A DNA stretch of 14,865 nt. It comes from JBHEKP01 sp041859375. Lineage in GTDB: Bacteria > Hydrogenedentota > Hydrogenedentia > Hydrogenedentales > CAITNO01. The stretch is from the NCBI GenBank assembly GCA_041859375.1, contig JBHEKP010000144.1:1-14865 (forward strand), written 5' to 3'. The position numbers were made by a program, and so were the translations under genes. How positions within the stretch are numbered: the stretch's first letter is position 1; the number at the start of each line of letters is the position of its first letter. This document shows, piece by piece, positions 1-7,735 of the stretch. The notes beneath the pieces are model-generated. The model saw only the letters and a list, made by a program, of their open reading frames with translations, made no database searches and was not told the DNA's origin.

Positions 1-16
1 GATCGCGGCAGTGAGT

Positions 17-47
17 CAGCCGGACGCCGGCGCGGGGGGCTGTTTTT
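17..47 (+). terminator. Terminator-like hairpin of an upstream gene
   Basis: CAGCC (17-21) pairs with GGCTG (38-42), the GC-rich interior can fold further, and TTTTT follows at 43-47. This looks like a Rho-independent terminator for a + strand gene lying mostly outside the window; a TGA at 12-14 could be its stop. The outer stem is only five base pairs, so confidence is moderate. Confidence 0.5.
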
Positions 48-117
48 GGGGACGGTGCGGCAAATTTGTCACCCTGCGGGGGTGCGGCGGCGTTGTCCAC
101 GTGGTACGATGATCGTC

Positions 118-933
118 ATGACGCACCATTTCACATTTCGCGCGGGCCTTTTTGCGGTCCTGCTGCTCCTTGCGGCGGGGGGGCTGTCCGCCGAGGATCC
201 CCCGGCGGTGAGGAAGCCCGAACTCGCTTCGGCGGCGGCGGCGGAAGCGCCGGAGGGCGGCAAGGCCGGGGTTGAGGCCGAACTGGAGGACATCAAGGAC
301 CAGTTGAAAATGCTCCAGGGCACCCTTGACGTGATGGTGAACCAGATCATGAAGGATCTCCGGGAGGAAAACGAGCTGCTCCGCCAGGAGGTGCGCCGTC
401 TCCACGCGCTGCGCGGCCAGGGCGCGGAGGAGGAAACGGCGGTGCCCCGGCCCGGCGGCGGGCTGATTGACGAGGTTCTTTCCGAAGGCGCTCCGGGGGG
501 CGCGCCCGCGCCGCCCCCGGATTTTTCCTTTGCCGTGGTGCGAGAATGGGGCCGTGAACCGGAGGAGGGCGGTCCCCCCTCGCTCAAGGGGATGGTCGGG
601 CTGGTTCCGGAGGGCAGCGCGCGGGGGGACATCGAAAACCTGGGACGGGAGCTCCGCCGCCGCTACGACGCCTACGACAACATCAACATCGAGGTGTATG
701 ACACCCCGGCGGCGGCCCGGCAGTCCGCCGACAACAAGAAGGGGGACGCGGAGCACCGGGTCCTCTCCGTGTCGCGCCACAAGGCCTCCGGCAGGGACAC
801 CATCCTTTACCTGGAAAAGGGCAAGGCGACGGAGGTGCCCCCCGACGCCGGAAACGCGCCCACCGGCGGCAGCGCCGGGGAAAGCGGCGGTGACACCCCG
901 GAAAACGGCAACGACACGCCGCCGCAGGAATAA
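118..933 (+). CDS. Secreted coiled-coil protein of unknown function
   Basis: A 271-aa protein when started at the ATG at 118; an in-frame ATG at 109 is an alternative, and neither has a convincing Shine-Dalgarno. Residues 1-25 form a classical signal peptide with hydrophobic core LFAVLLLLAA and probable cleavage after LSA. Residues 52-97 are a charged heptad-like coiled coil. A Gly/Pro-rich linker (about 110-135) leads to a small alpha/beta-looking domain at about 137-240 that includes GRELRRRYDAYDNINIEVYD and a later SGRDTILYLEKG strand. The tail (245-271) is low-complexity Gly/Asn/Thr/Pro/Glu. There is no lipobox cysteine, so it is probably periplasmic or secreted. I do not recognise the family; a role in envelope assembly or as an oligomeric adaptor would only be a guess. 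It stands alone, 137 bases before the next gene. Confidence 0.8.
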   Translation: MTHHFTFRAGLFAVLLLLAAGGLSAEDPPAVRKPELASAAAAEAPEGGKAGVEAELEDIKDQLKMLQGTLDVMVNQIMKDLREENELLRQEVRRLHALRGQGAEEETAVPRPGGGLIDEVLSEGAPGGAPAPPPDFSFAVVREWGREPEEGGPPSLKGMVGLVPEGSARGDIENLGRELRRRYDAYDNINIEVYDTPAAARQSADNKKGDAEHRVLSVSRHKASGRDTILYLEKGKATEVPPDAGNAPTGGSAGESGGDTPENGNDTPPQE

Positions 934-1070
934 GCCCCCCCCCTCGCGTCACCGTTTTTTTGCCCTTGACCGGGGCGAAAAACGGCCAACCGTGGTATGA
1001 TCAAGGCCCGGTCCGGCGATGGCCGCCGGTCTGGAACGGCAGGAAGGAACCGGCAAGGAAGGCGCGCGCC

Positions 1071-1319
1071 ATGTCGCAGAAAGTTTCCGTTTCCATCAGG
1101 TTCACCGACGGCGACGGCAATCCGGTGGAGGGGCTCCGGGTCGATTTGCACGGCGTGGACGGGTTTATTGGCGAGGAGGAAACCGACGAGTGCGGCTCCG
1201 TGTGCTTTGACGACGTCAACGCATGGGAAACCTACGACCTGTGGGTGGAGCACGAAAATTTCGACAGCATCGGCGTCGGCGGCGATGACGAGGATTTTGA
1301 ATTTACCCACGAAGGTTGA
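1071..1319 (+). CDS. Small beta-sandwich-like protein (Cna-B/transthyretin-like), hypothetical
   Basis: Encodes 82 aa. The start at 1071 is favoured by AAGGAAGG at 1055-1062, eight bases upstream; an in-frame extension to 960 lacks such a site. The sequence pattern (VSIRFTDGDGNPVEGLRVDL, then a Gly/acidic turn, then CGSVCFDDV and a final YDLWVEHENF strand) is typical of short beta-sandwich modules of the Cna-B, carboxypeptidase-regulatory or transthyretin type, in which 'D.dGnPv.g..V.L' opens the first strands. It has no signal peptide and no partner domain, and the C-terminus is strongly acidic. It ends 17 bases before the next gene, so the two are probably co-transcribed. Function is unknown; the fold assignment is inference from motif pattern. 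Confidence 0.72.
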   Translation: MSQKVSVSIRFTDGDGNPVEGLRVDLHGVDGFIGEEETDECGSVCFDDVNAWETYDLWVEHENFDSIGVGGDDEDFEFTHEG

Positions 1320-1336
1320 CGGTGAAAGGAAGCCCC

Positions 1337-2464
1337 ATGACCCTGCTGGCACTCCTGTGCGCCGCGATGGCGCAAACCCCGCAGTCCGAATCGTATCTGG
1401 ACCGGACCGTCCAACTGATGGAACTGTCCCGGGCGGACCTGCCGGGCATGGCCGCGCCCGCGGAGGCGGCGGCGAAAATGCTCGCGGACGGCGGGCGGCT
1501 TTTCGCCTCCGGCGATCCGGGGCTGGTGAGCGAGATCAGCGGGCGCGCCGGCGGGTTCATGATGATCCGGCCCCTCTCCGGCAGCACCCTCCAGGCCAAT
1601 GACGTGCTGCTCCATTTCGCCCTGCCGGGCGTGAGGGAGACGCTTCCCGCCAATCCGCCGAAGGACGCGTTTGCGGCGGTCTTCGGCGAATGCGCCGCCG
1701 GTTCCAGCGCGGCCTGCTTCCCCGGCCACGGCGCGGAGGCGGGCGTGTCGCCCCGGCTGGCGGCGGCGGCGGACGCGTGGCTCTTCACGGGCGAGATGAT
1801 TGCCGCCCTCACGCGCCTCGGCAAAATGCCCGTGGTCTACGAAAGCATTGGCGCCTACGGGGGCAACGCCCGGATGGTGCAGTACAAGAACGGCGAGATT
1901 GGCTTCCACGAAGACGCAAAGGTGCCGCCGGTGGCGGCGGGCGCGGTGGGCGGCCGTTTTGTGGACGAGATTTGCCGGATGCTGCGGCGCGTGGCGGCGG
2001 AGGAGCGGGATGATCTGGCCCGCACGGGCGCCTGGGCGCGCGGGGCCCGCGAACAGGGCGGTGCCCTGTTCATGTACAGCATGGGCCACCTCTTCCCCTT
2101 CGAGGTGGAGGACACCGCCATTGGAAGCCTCTTCAAGTCCGCCGTGTGGAACGCCGGGTTCCGCCATCCCCATCCGGAGGACGCCTACGGCCCGAAGGAC
2201 GTTGTGGTCCAGATCGGCTACCAGCAGCCGCCCGACGTGCTGCTGCGCAAGGCCTGCCCCGCCGGGGCGCGGGTGGCCTATGTGTCCGTGCGTCCCGACC
2301 GCGACTACATGGGCGGAGAGAACGTGATCTGGATTGACCCCATGTGGGACTGGCCCGACGCCTGCGTGCCCATTGACGGCTACGACGTGCCCCTCCTCGC
2401 CGCCTCCGGCATCGTCAACGGCGCCATCGCCTGGGAAATTTACCGCCTCTCCGCACAGCCCTGA
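1337..2464 (+). CDS. Secreted protein with two putative SIS-like (sugar isomerase fold) halves
   Basis: Encodes 375 aa. The ATG at 1337 is preceded by GAAAGGA (1324-1330); an upstream in-frame TTG at 1316 overlaps the previous stop but has no ribosome site. Residues 1-12 are a short hydrophobic leader, so export is possible but the signal is short. Residues about 38-72 (PAEAAAKMLADGGRLFASGD then GLVSEISGRAGG) resemble the first helix and Gly-rich strand of SIS phosphosugar-binding domains. The C-terminal half from about 205 repeats the theme: a helix, GGALFMYSMGHLFP, a DVVVQIGYQQPP strand, GARVAYVSV, and an ending DVPLLAASGIVNGAIAWEI like that of SIS-type proteins. No catalytic residues can be assigned. 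If the fold is right, it would bind a sugar or sugar phosphate. Probably in an operon with the preceding 82-aa gene. Confidence 0.7.
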   Translation: MTLLALLCAAMAQTPQSESYLDRTVQLMELSRADLPGMAAPAEAAAKMLADGGRLFASGDPGLVSEISGRAGGFMMIRPLSGSTLQANDVLLHFALPGVRETLPANPPKDAFAAVFGECAAGSSAACFPGHGAEAGVSPRLAAAADAWLFTGEMIAALTRLGKMPVVYESIGAYGGNARMVQYKNGEIGFHEDAKVPPVAAGAVGGRFVDEICRMLRRVAAEERDDLARTGAWARGAREQGGALFMYSMGHLFPFEVEDTAIGSLFKSAVWNAGFRHPHPEDAYGPKDVVVQIGYQQPPDVLLRKACPAGARVAYVSVRPDRDYMGGENVIWIDPMWDWPDACVPIDGYDVPLLAASGIVNGAIAWEIYRLSAQP

Positions 2465-2485
2465 GCAAATTTCCCCAGCCCGGAA

Positions 2486-2515
2486 ATGACAAACCGGTCA
2501 AAACCCGTCTATGAT
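2486..2515 (+). promoter_or_regulatory. Sigma-70-type promoter for the oxidoreductase/ThuA operon
   Basis: The -35 box ATGACA (2486-2491, five of six to consensus) and the -10 box TATGAT (2510-2515, five of six) are separated by 18 bases. Transcription would start near 2522, giving a leader of about 60 bases before the ATG at 2584. It lies in the only sizeable gap between the preceding gene and the two-gene operon. Confidence 0.6.
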
Positions 2516-2583
2516 GGGACTGGTCTGACTGCATGTCCGGGCGCATGGCGCGCCGCGGCCAACCGCCGACCGGGAGACAGCGC

Positions 2584-3891
2584 ATGAGCACAGGAAACAC
2601 CCTTTCGCGCCGCCAGTTCATGAAACGGAGCGCCGCGACGGCGGCGGCGGTTGCCGCCTTTCCCACCATCATCCCCGGCAGCGCGCTGGGGCTGGACGGC
2701 GCGGTGGCGCCGAGCAACCGCATCACCATCGGCGCCATCGGCACGGGCGGCATGGGCACGGGCAACCTGAAGGCCTTTCTGGAGCAGCCGGACGCGCGGG
2801 TGGTGGCGGTGTGCGACGTGGACCGGGGCCACCGTGAAAACGCGGCGAAACTGGTGAACGAAAAGTACGGCGCGGCGGACTGCGCGGAATACAACGACTT
2901 CCGGGAGCTGCTGGCGCGGGCCGACATAGACGCGGTGTCCCTGGCGCTGCCGGACCACTGGCACGGGATCATGGGCGTGTCGGCGGCGCGGGCGGGCAAG
3001 GACATCTACGGCGAGAAGCCGCTGGCCTACAACATCTCCGAGGGCCGCGCGGTGGTGGACGCCGTGCACCGCTACGGCCGGGTGTGGCAGACGGGCTCGT
3101 GGCAGCGGTCCAACGAGAATTTCCGCTTTGCCTGCGAGCTGGTGCGGAACGGCCGCATCGGAAAGGTGCACACCGTGAAGGTGGGCCTGCCCGCCACAAA
3201 CTCCATCCATGAGGGCAGCACCACCCCGGCGGAGCCGCCGGAGGGATTCGACTACGACATGTGGCTCGGCCCCGCGCCCTGGGCGCCGTGGTGCGAGGCG
3301 CGCTGCCACTGGAACTTCCGCTGGATCAGCGACTACGCGGGCGGCCAGCTCACCGACTGGGCGGGCCACCACATTGACATCGCGCACTGGGGCATGGACG
3401 CCGAAATGACCGCGCCCGTGGAGGTGGAGGGGCGCGGCCGGTGGCCGAAGGCCAAGGACGGCCTTTTCGACACGCCGGAGAACTACACCTTCACCTGCGC
3501 GTACCGCGAGGGCTTCACCATGATCGTGAGCGCCCTGCTCCCCGGCGGCACCCGCTTCGAGGGCGAGGACGGCAAGTGGATCCACGTCAACCGCGGCTTC
3601 CTCGACGCGAACCCGAAGTCGCTGCTCAAGGAACAGATCGGCCCCGGCGAAATCCACCTCATCAAAAGCGACAGCCACCACGCGAACTTCCTGGAATGCG
3701 TGCGCACGCGGGCGAAGACCATCACCCCCGCCGAGGCGGCGCACCATTCGGTGATGGTGGCCCATGTGGGCATGGCGGCCATGCGGCTGGAGCGCAAACT
3801 GCGCTTCGACCCGGACACGGAGCGCTTCGTGGACGACGACGCGGCCAACCGCATGCTGTCCCGCGCGATGCGCGGCCCCTGGCACCTCTGA
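2584..3891 (+). CDS. Tat-exported Gfo/Idh/MocA family oxidoreductase
   Basis: Encodes 435 aa. The ATG at 2584 follows GGGAG (2572-2576) at good spacing and begins a twin-arginine signal: SRRQFMK at residues 8-14, an Ala-rich h-region, and a probable end near PGSALG. The NAD(P)-binding Rossmann domain starts at about 46 with ITIGAIGTGGMG and continues with the second strand VVAVCDVD (73-80). EKPLAY (144-149) carries the family's EKP motif. The C-terminal alpha/beta domain contains GGQLTDWAGHHIDIAHW (253-269), whose Asp/His residues match the substrate-binding signature of Tat-signal members common in Planctomycetes and relatives. Such enzymes oxidise or reduce sugars and sugar derivatives with a tightly bound cofactor; the substrate cannot be told here. 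Export with cofactor fits the Tat route. The ThuA-domain gene follows 28 bases later, a common pairing. Confidence 0.95.
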   Translation: MSTGNTLSRRQFMKRSAATAAAVAAFPTIIPGSALGLDGAVAPSNRITIGAIGTGGMGTGNLKAFLEQPDARVVAVCDVDRGHRENAAKLVNEKYGAADCAEYNDFRELLARADIDAVSLALPDHWHGIMGVSAARAGKDIYGEKPLAYNISEGRAVVDAVHRYGRVWQTGSWQRSNENFRFACELVRNGRIGKVHTVKVGLPATNSIHEGSTTPAEPPEGFDYDMWLGPAPWAPWCEARCHWNFRWISDYAGGQLTDWAGHHIDIAHWGMDAEMTAPVEVEGRGRWPKAKDGLFDTPENYTFTCAYREGFTMIVSALLPGGTRFEGEDGKWIHVNRGFLDANPKSLLKEQIGPGEIHLIKSDSHHANFLECVRTRAKTITPAEAAHHSVMVAHVGMAAMRLERKLRFDPDTERFVDDDAANRMLSRAMRGPWHL

Positions 3892-3919
3892 AACGCACCA
3901 AGGCACAAGGAACCACGCC

Positions 3920-6900
3920 ATGAACACACGCAGCCTTTTCCGAATCCTGCCCCTGGCCGCCCTGGTGCTCTGCCCGGCCCTCCATGCCGCCGCCGCGCCA
4001 ACGCTCAGGGCGCTCATCGTCACCGGCCAGAACAACCACAACTGGCCCGTGAGCGCGCCCATCCTGAAAACCATTTTGGAGGACACGGGCCTCTTCACCG
4101 TTGAAACAGCCACCTCGCCCGCGCAGGGCGGCGACATGTCCGGCTTCGCGCCGGTCTTCGCCGGAAACGACGTGGTCGTCCTGGACTACAACGGCGACAG
4201 GTGGCCCGAAGCCGTGAACCGCGCCTTCCTGGACTATGTGTCCGGCGGCGGCGGCGTGGTGGTGTTCCACGCTGCGAACAACGCCTTCCCCGACTGGCCG
4301 GAATACAACGAGATCATCGGCCTGGGCGGCTGGGGCAACCGCGACGAGAAGAGCGGCCCCTACCTGCGCTGGCGGGACGGCGGGGTCGTGCGGGTGGAGG
4401 AGCCGGGCCCCGGCGGCGGCCACGGCAAGGCCCACGAATTCGCCCTGGACCACCGCGCCCCGGAGCATCCCATCCTGAAGGGGCTGCCCGCGCGGTGGAT
4501 GCACGCCACGGACGAGCTTTACCACCTGCTGCGCGGCCCCGGAAAGAACCTGGAGGTGCTCGCCACGGCCTACGACGATCCGGCCACGAACGGCAGGGGC
4601 CACGACGAGCCCATCCTCTTCACCATCGCCTACGGAAAAGGCCGCGTGTTCCAGGCGGCGCTGGGCCATCCGGGGCCGACCCCGGAGGAGACGCCCTCCA
4701 TGCAGTGCGCCGGCTTCATCACCACGCTTCAGCGCGGCGCGGAATGGGCCGCCACGGGCGCGGTGACCCAGCCGGTGCCGGGGGACTTCCCCACCGCCGA
4801 CGCGGTGAGCCTGCGTCCGGACTTCCGCCGCGCCTCGGTGGACACCATCCCCGCGCTGCTGCCGCAAATCCAGGGCTACAAGTTCGGTGACAGCCTGGAG
4901 CCGCTGGTGGCCTTTGAGAACATCTGTCGCGCCGTGACCCGTGCGGGCGGGCCGGTCGCGCCGCTGGAGGACGCCCTGCTGGCGGTGATCGAATCCGGCG
5001 CTTCGGCGGACGCGAAGCGCTGGGCCTGCAAGGTGCTCAGCCTGCACGCCTCGGAAAAAAGCGTTCCCGCCATGGTGAAACTGCTGGGCGACCCCGCCTC
5101 CGCCGACGCGGCGCGGCTTGTGCTCCAGCGCATGCCCGGCGGCGCGGCGGATCAGGCGCTGCTCGACGCGCTGAAGACCGCGCAGGGCGTCACGGCGGCG
5201 GGCATCGCCCAGACCCTCGGCGCGCGAAAAACACAGGGCGCGGAGGGGGCGCTGGGCGCGTTGCTTAAAAATACCGATCCAGTGGTGGCGGCCGCCGCCG
5301 CGGGCGCGCTGGGGAATCTGGGCGGGGAGACTTCCTTCACCCTGCTCACCACCGCGTGCTCCGCGTCCAACGGCCCGCTGCGCGACCAGATTACCGACGC
5401 GGTGCTGCGCTGCCTGGAAACATTGCCGGAACCGCAGCGCAAGACCCTTGGCATGGAATGCTACACCATGATGGACTCGCCGGAGGTGGGCCCGGCGGCG
5501 CGCGGCGCGGCGCTCCGGGGGCGCATCCTCTGCGCGAATCCCGACGACGCGGCCCGCCTGGTCGTCGAGGCGATGGGGGGCGACGACGCCTTCCGGCGCA
5601 ACGCGGCGGTGGCCGCGGTGCGGAGCCACCCCGAGCCGTCGGTGTTTTTGAGGCTGACACCGCAGCTTGCGGAACTGCCCGCCCCATCCCACGCGCTGCT
5701 GCTTGCCGCGCTGGCGGAGCGGGACGTGGCGGAGTTCACCCCCGCGTTTCTCGCGGCGGCGGAGTCGGAGGATCCGGTCCTGCGCGGCGCGGGGCTGGCC
5801 GCCCTTGGCCGGGCGGGGCGCCCCCAGACGGCGGAGCCGCTGCTGGCGCTGGTGCTGCGGCTGGAGGGCGCGGAAAAGGACGCGGCGATGGACGCCCTCG
5901 GGCGCATCCCCGGCGCGGGTAACCGCGCGCAGGAGGCGGTGGAAAAGGCCTGCAAGGAGGAGGACATCCCCCGGCTGATCAAACTGACGGAGGTTGCGGC
6001 AGCGCTGGGCGCGGCGGACGGTGTCATGACCAGTGTGGAGGCGGCGGCGGTGCGCCATCCTGAAGCCAGGGACGCGGCCATCGCCCTGTTGGCCACGGCG
6101 TCCACCCCGCTGTCACTCACCCATTTCCTGTTTCATGTGGAGGAACTGAGCCCGGCCCAGCAGGAGGCGCTCATGGACGCGCTGGTCAGGGTGGCCGGAA
6201 GGCTGGAACCCGGCAGGGACCGGACAGAGCCGATCATGGGCGTCGCGGACAAGTTGGACAGCGGTGCGGCGACGGAATTTTGCCTGCGCCTGCTGGGCCG
6301 AATCGGCGACGACCACGCCCTGCAATACCTGAAGGGCGCCTGCGAACAACCGGGAAGCATGGCGGCGGTGGAGGCACTGGCGAACTGGCCGACCGCCGCT
6401 CCGCTGGAAACACTGCGGGAACTGGCAAAGACCGCGCAGGGCGGCATGGCCACGCAGGCGCTCAAGGGCTATGTGCGCCTGCTGGGGATGGCTTCGGAAC
6501 GGCCCAAGTCGGACACGGTGGCGCTGTACACCGAGGCGCTGGATCTTGCCAAGACACCGGAAGACCGGGCCGCCGTGGTGGAGGGGCTCGGCGCGACGGG
6601 TGACGCCGCCGCGCTGCCGCTGCTGTATGACGCGCTGGCGGACTCCCGGCAGGTGGTGGCCGAGGCTGCGGCCGGGGCGCTGGGCGGCTGGCCCGACGCC
6701 GCGCCGCTGGAAAAACTGGCCGCACCGGCAAGGGACAAGAACTCGCCCCTCCAGACCACGGCGCTGCGCGGCTATGTGCGGCTGCTCGGACTGGACCAGG
6801 GCCGTCCCGCGGAGGAGACCGCCGCCCTGTACCGCGAGGCCCTCGGCCTTGCCCCGAACACGGACGAGCAGAAGCGGATCATGTCGGCGGTGGCCGCTTC

Positions 6901-7612
6901 GGAAAACGCCGGGGGCATGATGCTTGCCGCGGAATATTTGGAGGACCCGGCGCTCAGGGAGGAGGCCGCCGTGGCGGTGGTGAGAATCGCCAAGGACGTT
7001 GCGGCGACCAACCCCGCCGGGGTGAAAAACATCCTCGAATCCGTCCTCGCAAAGAGCGGCAACGAGTATGTGAAAAGCCAGACGCCCAAGATTCTCGACC
7101 GGCTGGAGCGCTTTGACAATTACCTCACGGCGTGGCAAATTTCGGGGCCGCACATGGAAACGGGCAAAAAGGGCGCGGAACTGTTCGACATCCAGTTCGC
7201 CCCGGAAAAGGAGGGTGCGGCGGCGGAATGGCAGCCCGTGGCGATGGGCTCAAACCAGGCGATGCCCTACGTGGTGGAAATTGAAAAAATTCTGCCCCAC
7301 GGCAACGACCGCGCGGCCTACCTGCGCACTTTTGTCCACGTGGACGCCGCCGTGGAGGCCCTGCTTGAGGTGGGCAGCGACGACGGCGCGCGGGTGTGGG
7401 TGAACGGGAAGGAAGTGATCGCCGTGAACATGGTCCGCCCGGTAAAGCCCGCCTCGGACACGGTGAAGATCAGCCTGAACGCGGGCTGGAACAGCATCCT
7501 GATGAAGATTACCCAGGTTGCGGGACAGTGGGGCGCCTGCGCGCGCCTGCGCACCGCCGACGGCAAGAACCCCCTGCCGGGGGTGGTCATGTCCGCCGCG
7601 CCCAGGCAATAA
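3920..7612 (+). CDS. Giant secreted ThuA-domain protein with HEAT repeats and C-terminal jelly-roll-like domain
   Basis: Encodes 1230 aa. The ATG at 3920 has AAGGAA (3907-3912) upstream; a longer in-frame extension would run back into the oxidoreductase gene. Residues 1-26 are a Sec signal peptide (ending AAAAP). Residues about 27-290 form a ThuA (trehalose-utilisation-like, class I glutamine amidotransferase-like fold) domain: LRALIVTGQNNHNWP, a GGGGVVVFHAANNAFPDWPE segment, HATDELYHLL and FTIAYGKGRVFQAALGH. Residues about 300-1050 are helical HEAT/PBS-type repeats rich in Ala/Leu. Residues about 1064-1225 look like a beta jelly-roll or PA14-like module (LLEVGSDDGARVWVNGKEVI, then LNAGWNSILMKI). 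ThuA domains are linked to sugar metabolism, and this architecture is typical of extracytoplasmic proteins in Planctomycetes-like bacteria; its biochemical role is not established. Operon partner of the oxidoreductase; transcription ends at the hairpin at 7630-7664. Confidence 0.93.
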   Translation: MNTRSLFRILPLAALVLCPALHAAAAPTLRALIVTGQNNHNWPVSAPILKTILEDTGLFTVETATSPAQGGDMSGFAPVFAGNDVVVLDYNGDRWPEAVNRAFLDYVSGGGGVVVFHAANNAFPDWPEYNEIIGLGGWGNRDEKSGPYLRWRDGGVVRVEEPGPGGGHGKAHEFALDHRAPEHPILKGLPARWMHATDELYHLLRGPGKNLEVLATAYDDPATNGRGHDEPILFTIAYGKGRVFQAALGHPGPTPEETPSMQCAGFITTLQRGAEWAATGAVTQPVPGDFPTADAVSLRPDFRRASVDTIPALLPQIQGYKFGDSLEPLVAFENICRAVTRAGGPVAPLEDALLAVIESGASADAKRWACKVLSLHASEKSVPAMVKLLGDPASADAARLVLQRMPGGAADQALLDALKTAQGVTAAGIAQTLGARKTQGAEGALGALLKNTDPVVAAAAAGALGNLGGETSFTLLTTACSASNGPLRDQITDAVLRCLETLPEPQRKTLGMECYTMMDSPEVGPAARGAALRGRILCANPDDAARLVVEAMGGDDAFRRNAAVAAVRSHPEPSVFLRLTPQLAELPAPSHALLLAALAERDVAEFTPAFLAAAESEDPVLRGAGLAALGRAGRPQTAEPLLALVLRLEGAEKDAAMDALGRIPGAGNRAQEAVEKACKEEDIPRLIKLTEVAAALGAADGVMTSVEAAAVRHPEARDAAIALLATASTPLSLTHFLFHVEELSPAQQEALMDALVRVAGRLEPGRDRTEPIMGVADKLDSGAATEFCLRLLGRIGDDHALQYLKGACEQPGSMAAVEALANWPTAAPLETLRELAKTAQGGMATQALKGYVRLLGMASERPKSDTVALYTEALDLAKTPEDRAAVVEGLGATGDAAALPLLYDALADSRQVVAEAAAGALGGWPDAAPLEKLAAPARDKNSPLQTTALRGYVRLLGLDQGRPAEETAALYREALGLAPNTDEQKRIMSAVAASENAGGMMLAAEYLEDPALREEAAVAVVRIAKDVAATNPAGVKNILESVLAKSGNEYVKSQTPKILDRLERFDNYLTAWQISGPHMETGKKGAELFDIQFAPEKEGAAAEWQPVAMGSNQAMPYVVEIEKILPHGNDRAAYLRTFVHVDAAVEALLEVGSDDGARVWVNGKEVIAVNMVRPVKPASDTVKISLNAGWNSILMKITQVAGQWGACARLRTADGKNPLPGVVMSAAPRQ
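6458..6898 (+). repeat. 101-codon tandem duplication within the HEAT region
   Basis: Two successive protein segments start at 6458 and 6761, exactly 303 bases (101 codons) apart. Both read AL(K/R)GYVRLLG, then xRPxx(D/E)TxALYxEALxLA, and both are preceded by a PLExL segment. The second unit aligns for about 46 residues before diverging. This is an internal duplication larger than a single HEAT unit, so a two- or three-helix-pair block was copied. Confidence 0.75.
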
Positions 7613-7629
7613 ATCCGCACATTTGCACC

Positions 7630-7664
7630 GCCTCCGGCGTGCCACGCGCCGGGGGCTTTTTATT
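7630..7664 (+). terminator. Strong Rho-independent terminator
   Basis: GCCTCCGGCG (7630-7639) pairs with CGCCGGGGGC (7647-7656) over ten positions with one G-T pair, around a seven-base loop, and TTTTTATT follows at 7657-7664. It sits 18 bases after the stop of the ThuA/HEAT gene and closes the two-gene operon. Confidence 0.9.
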
Positions 7665-7679
7665 GGCCGTGGGCTTCAG

Positions 7680-7708
7680 TTGAATCAGGCCGCCCCGGCG
7701 AATAGAGT
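7680..7708 (+). promoter_or_regulatory. Weak candidate promoter for the YfhO-like gene
   Basis: TTGAAT (7680-7685) and TAGAGT (7703-7708) are spaced by 17 bases, each four of six to consensus. It lies between the terminator and the start codon at 7736, where a promoter is needed, but the boxes themselves are weak. Confidence 0.3.
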
Positions 7709-7735
7709 GTTTTCCAATGTTGCGGAGACAGGGAA

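Noticed and set aside
966..1001. TTGACC and TATGAT before the 82-aa gene as a promoter
   Set aside because: The boxes are good individually but 24 bases apart, well outside the 16-19 range; no better -35 is seen at normal spacing.
3722..6058. Very long open frame (778 codons) on the - strand opposite the ThuA/HEAT gene
   Set aside because: High-GC coding sequence produces long antisense frames. The translation is rich in Arg, His and Gly without any fold-like pattern, while the + strand frame has clear domains.
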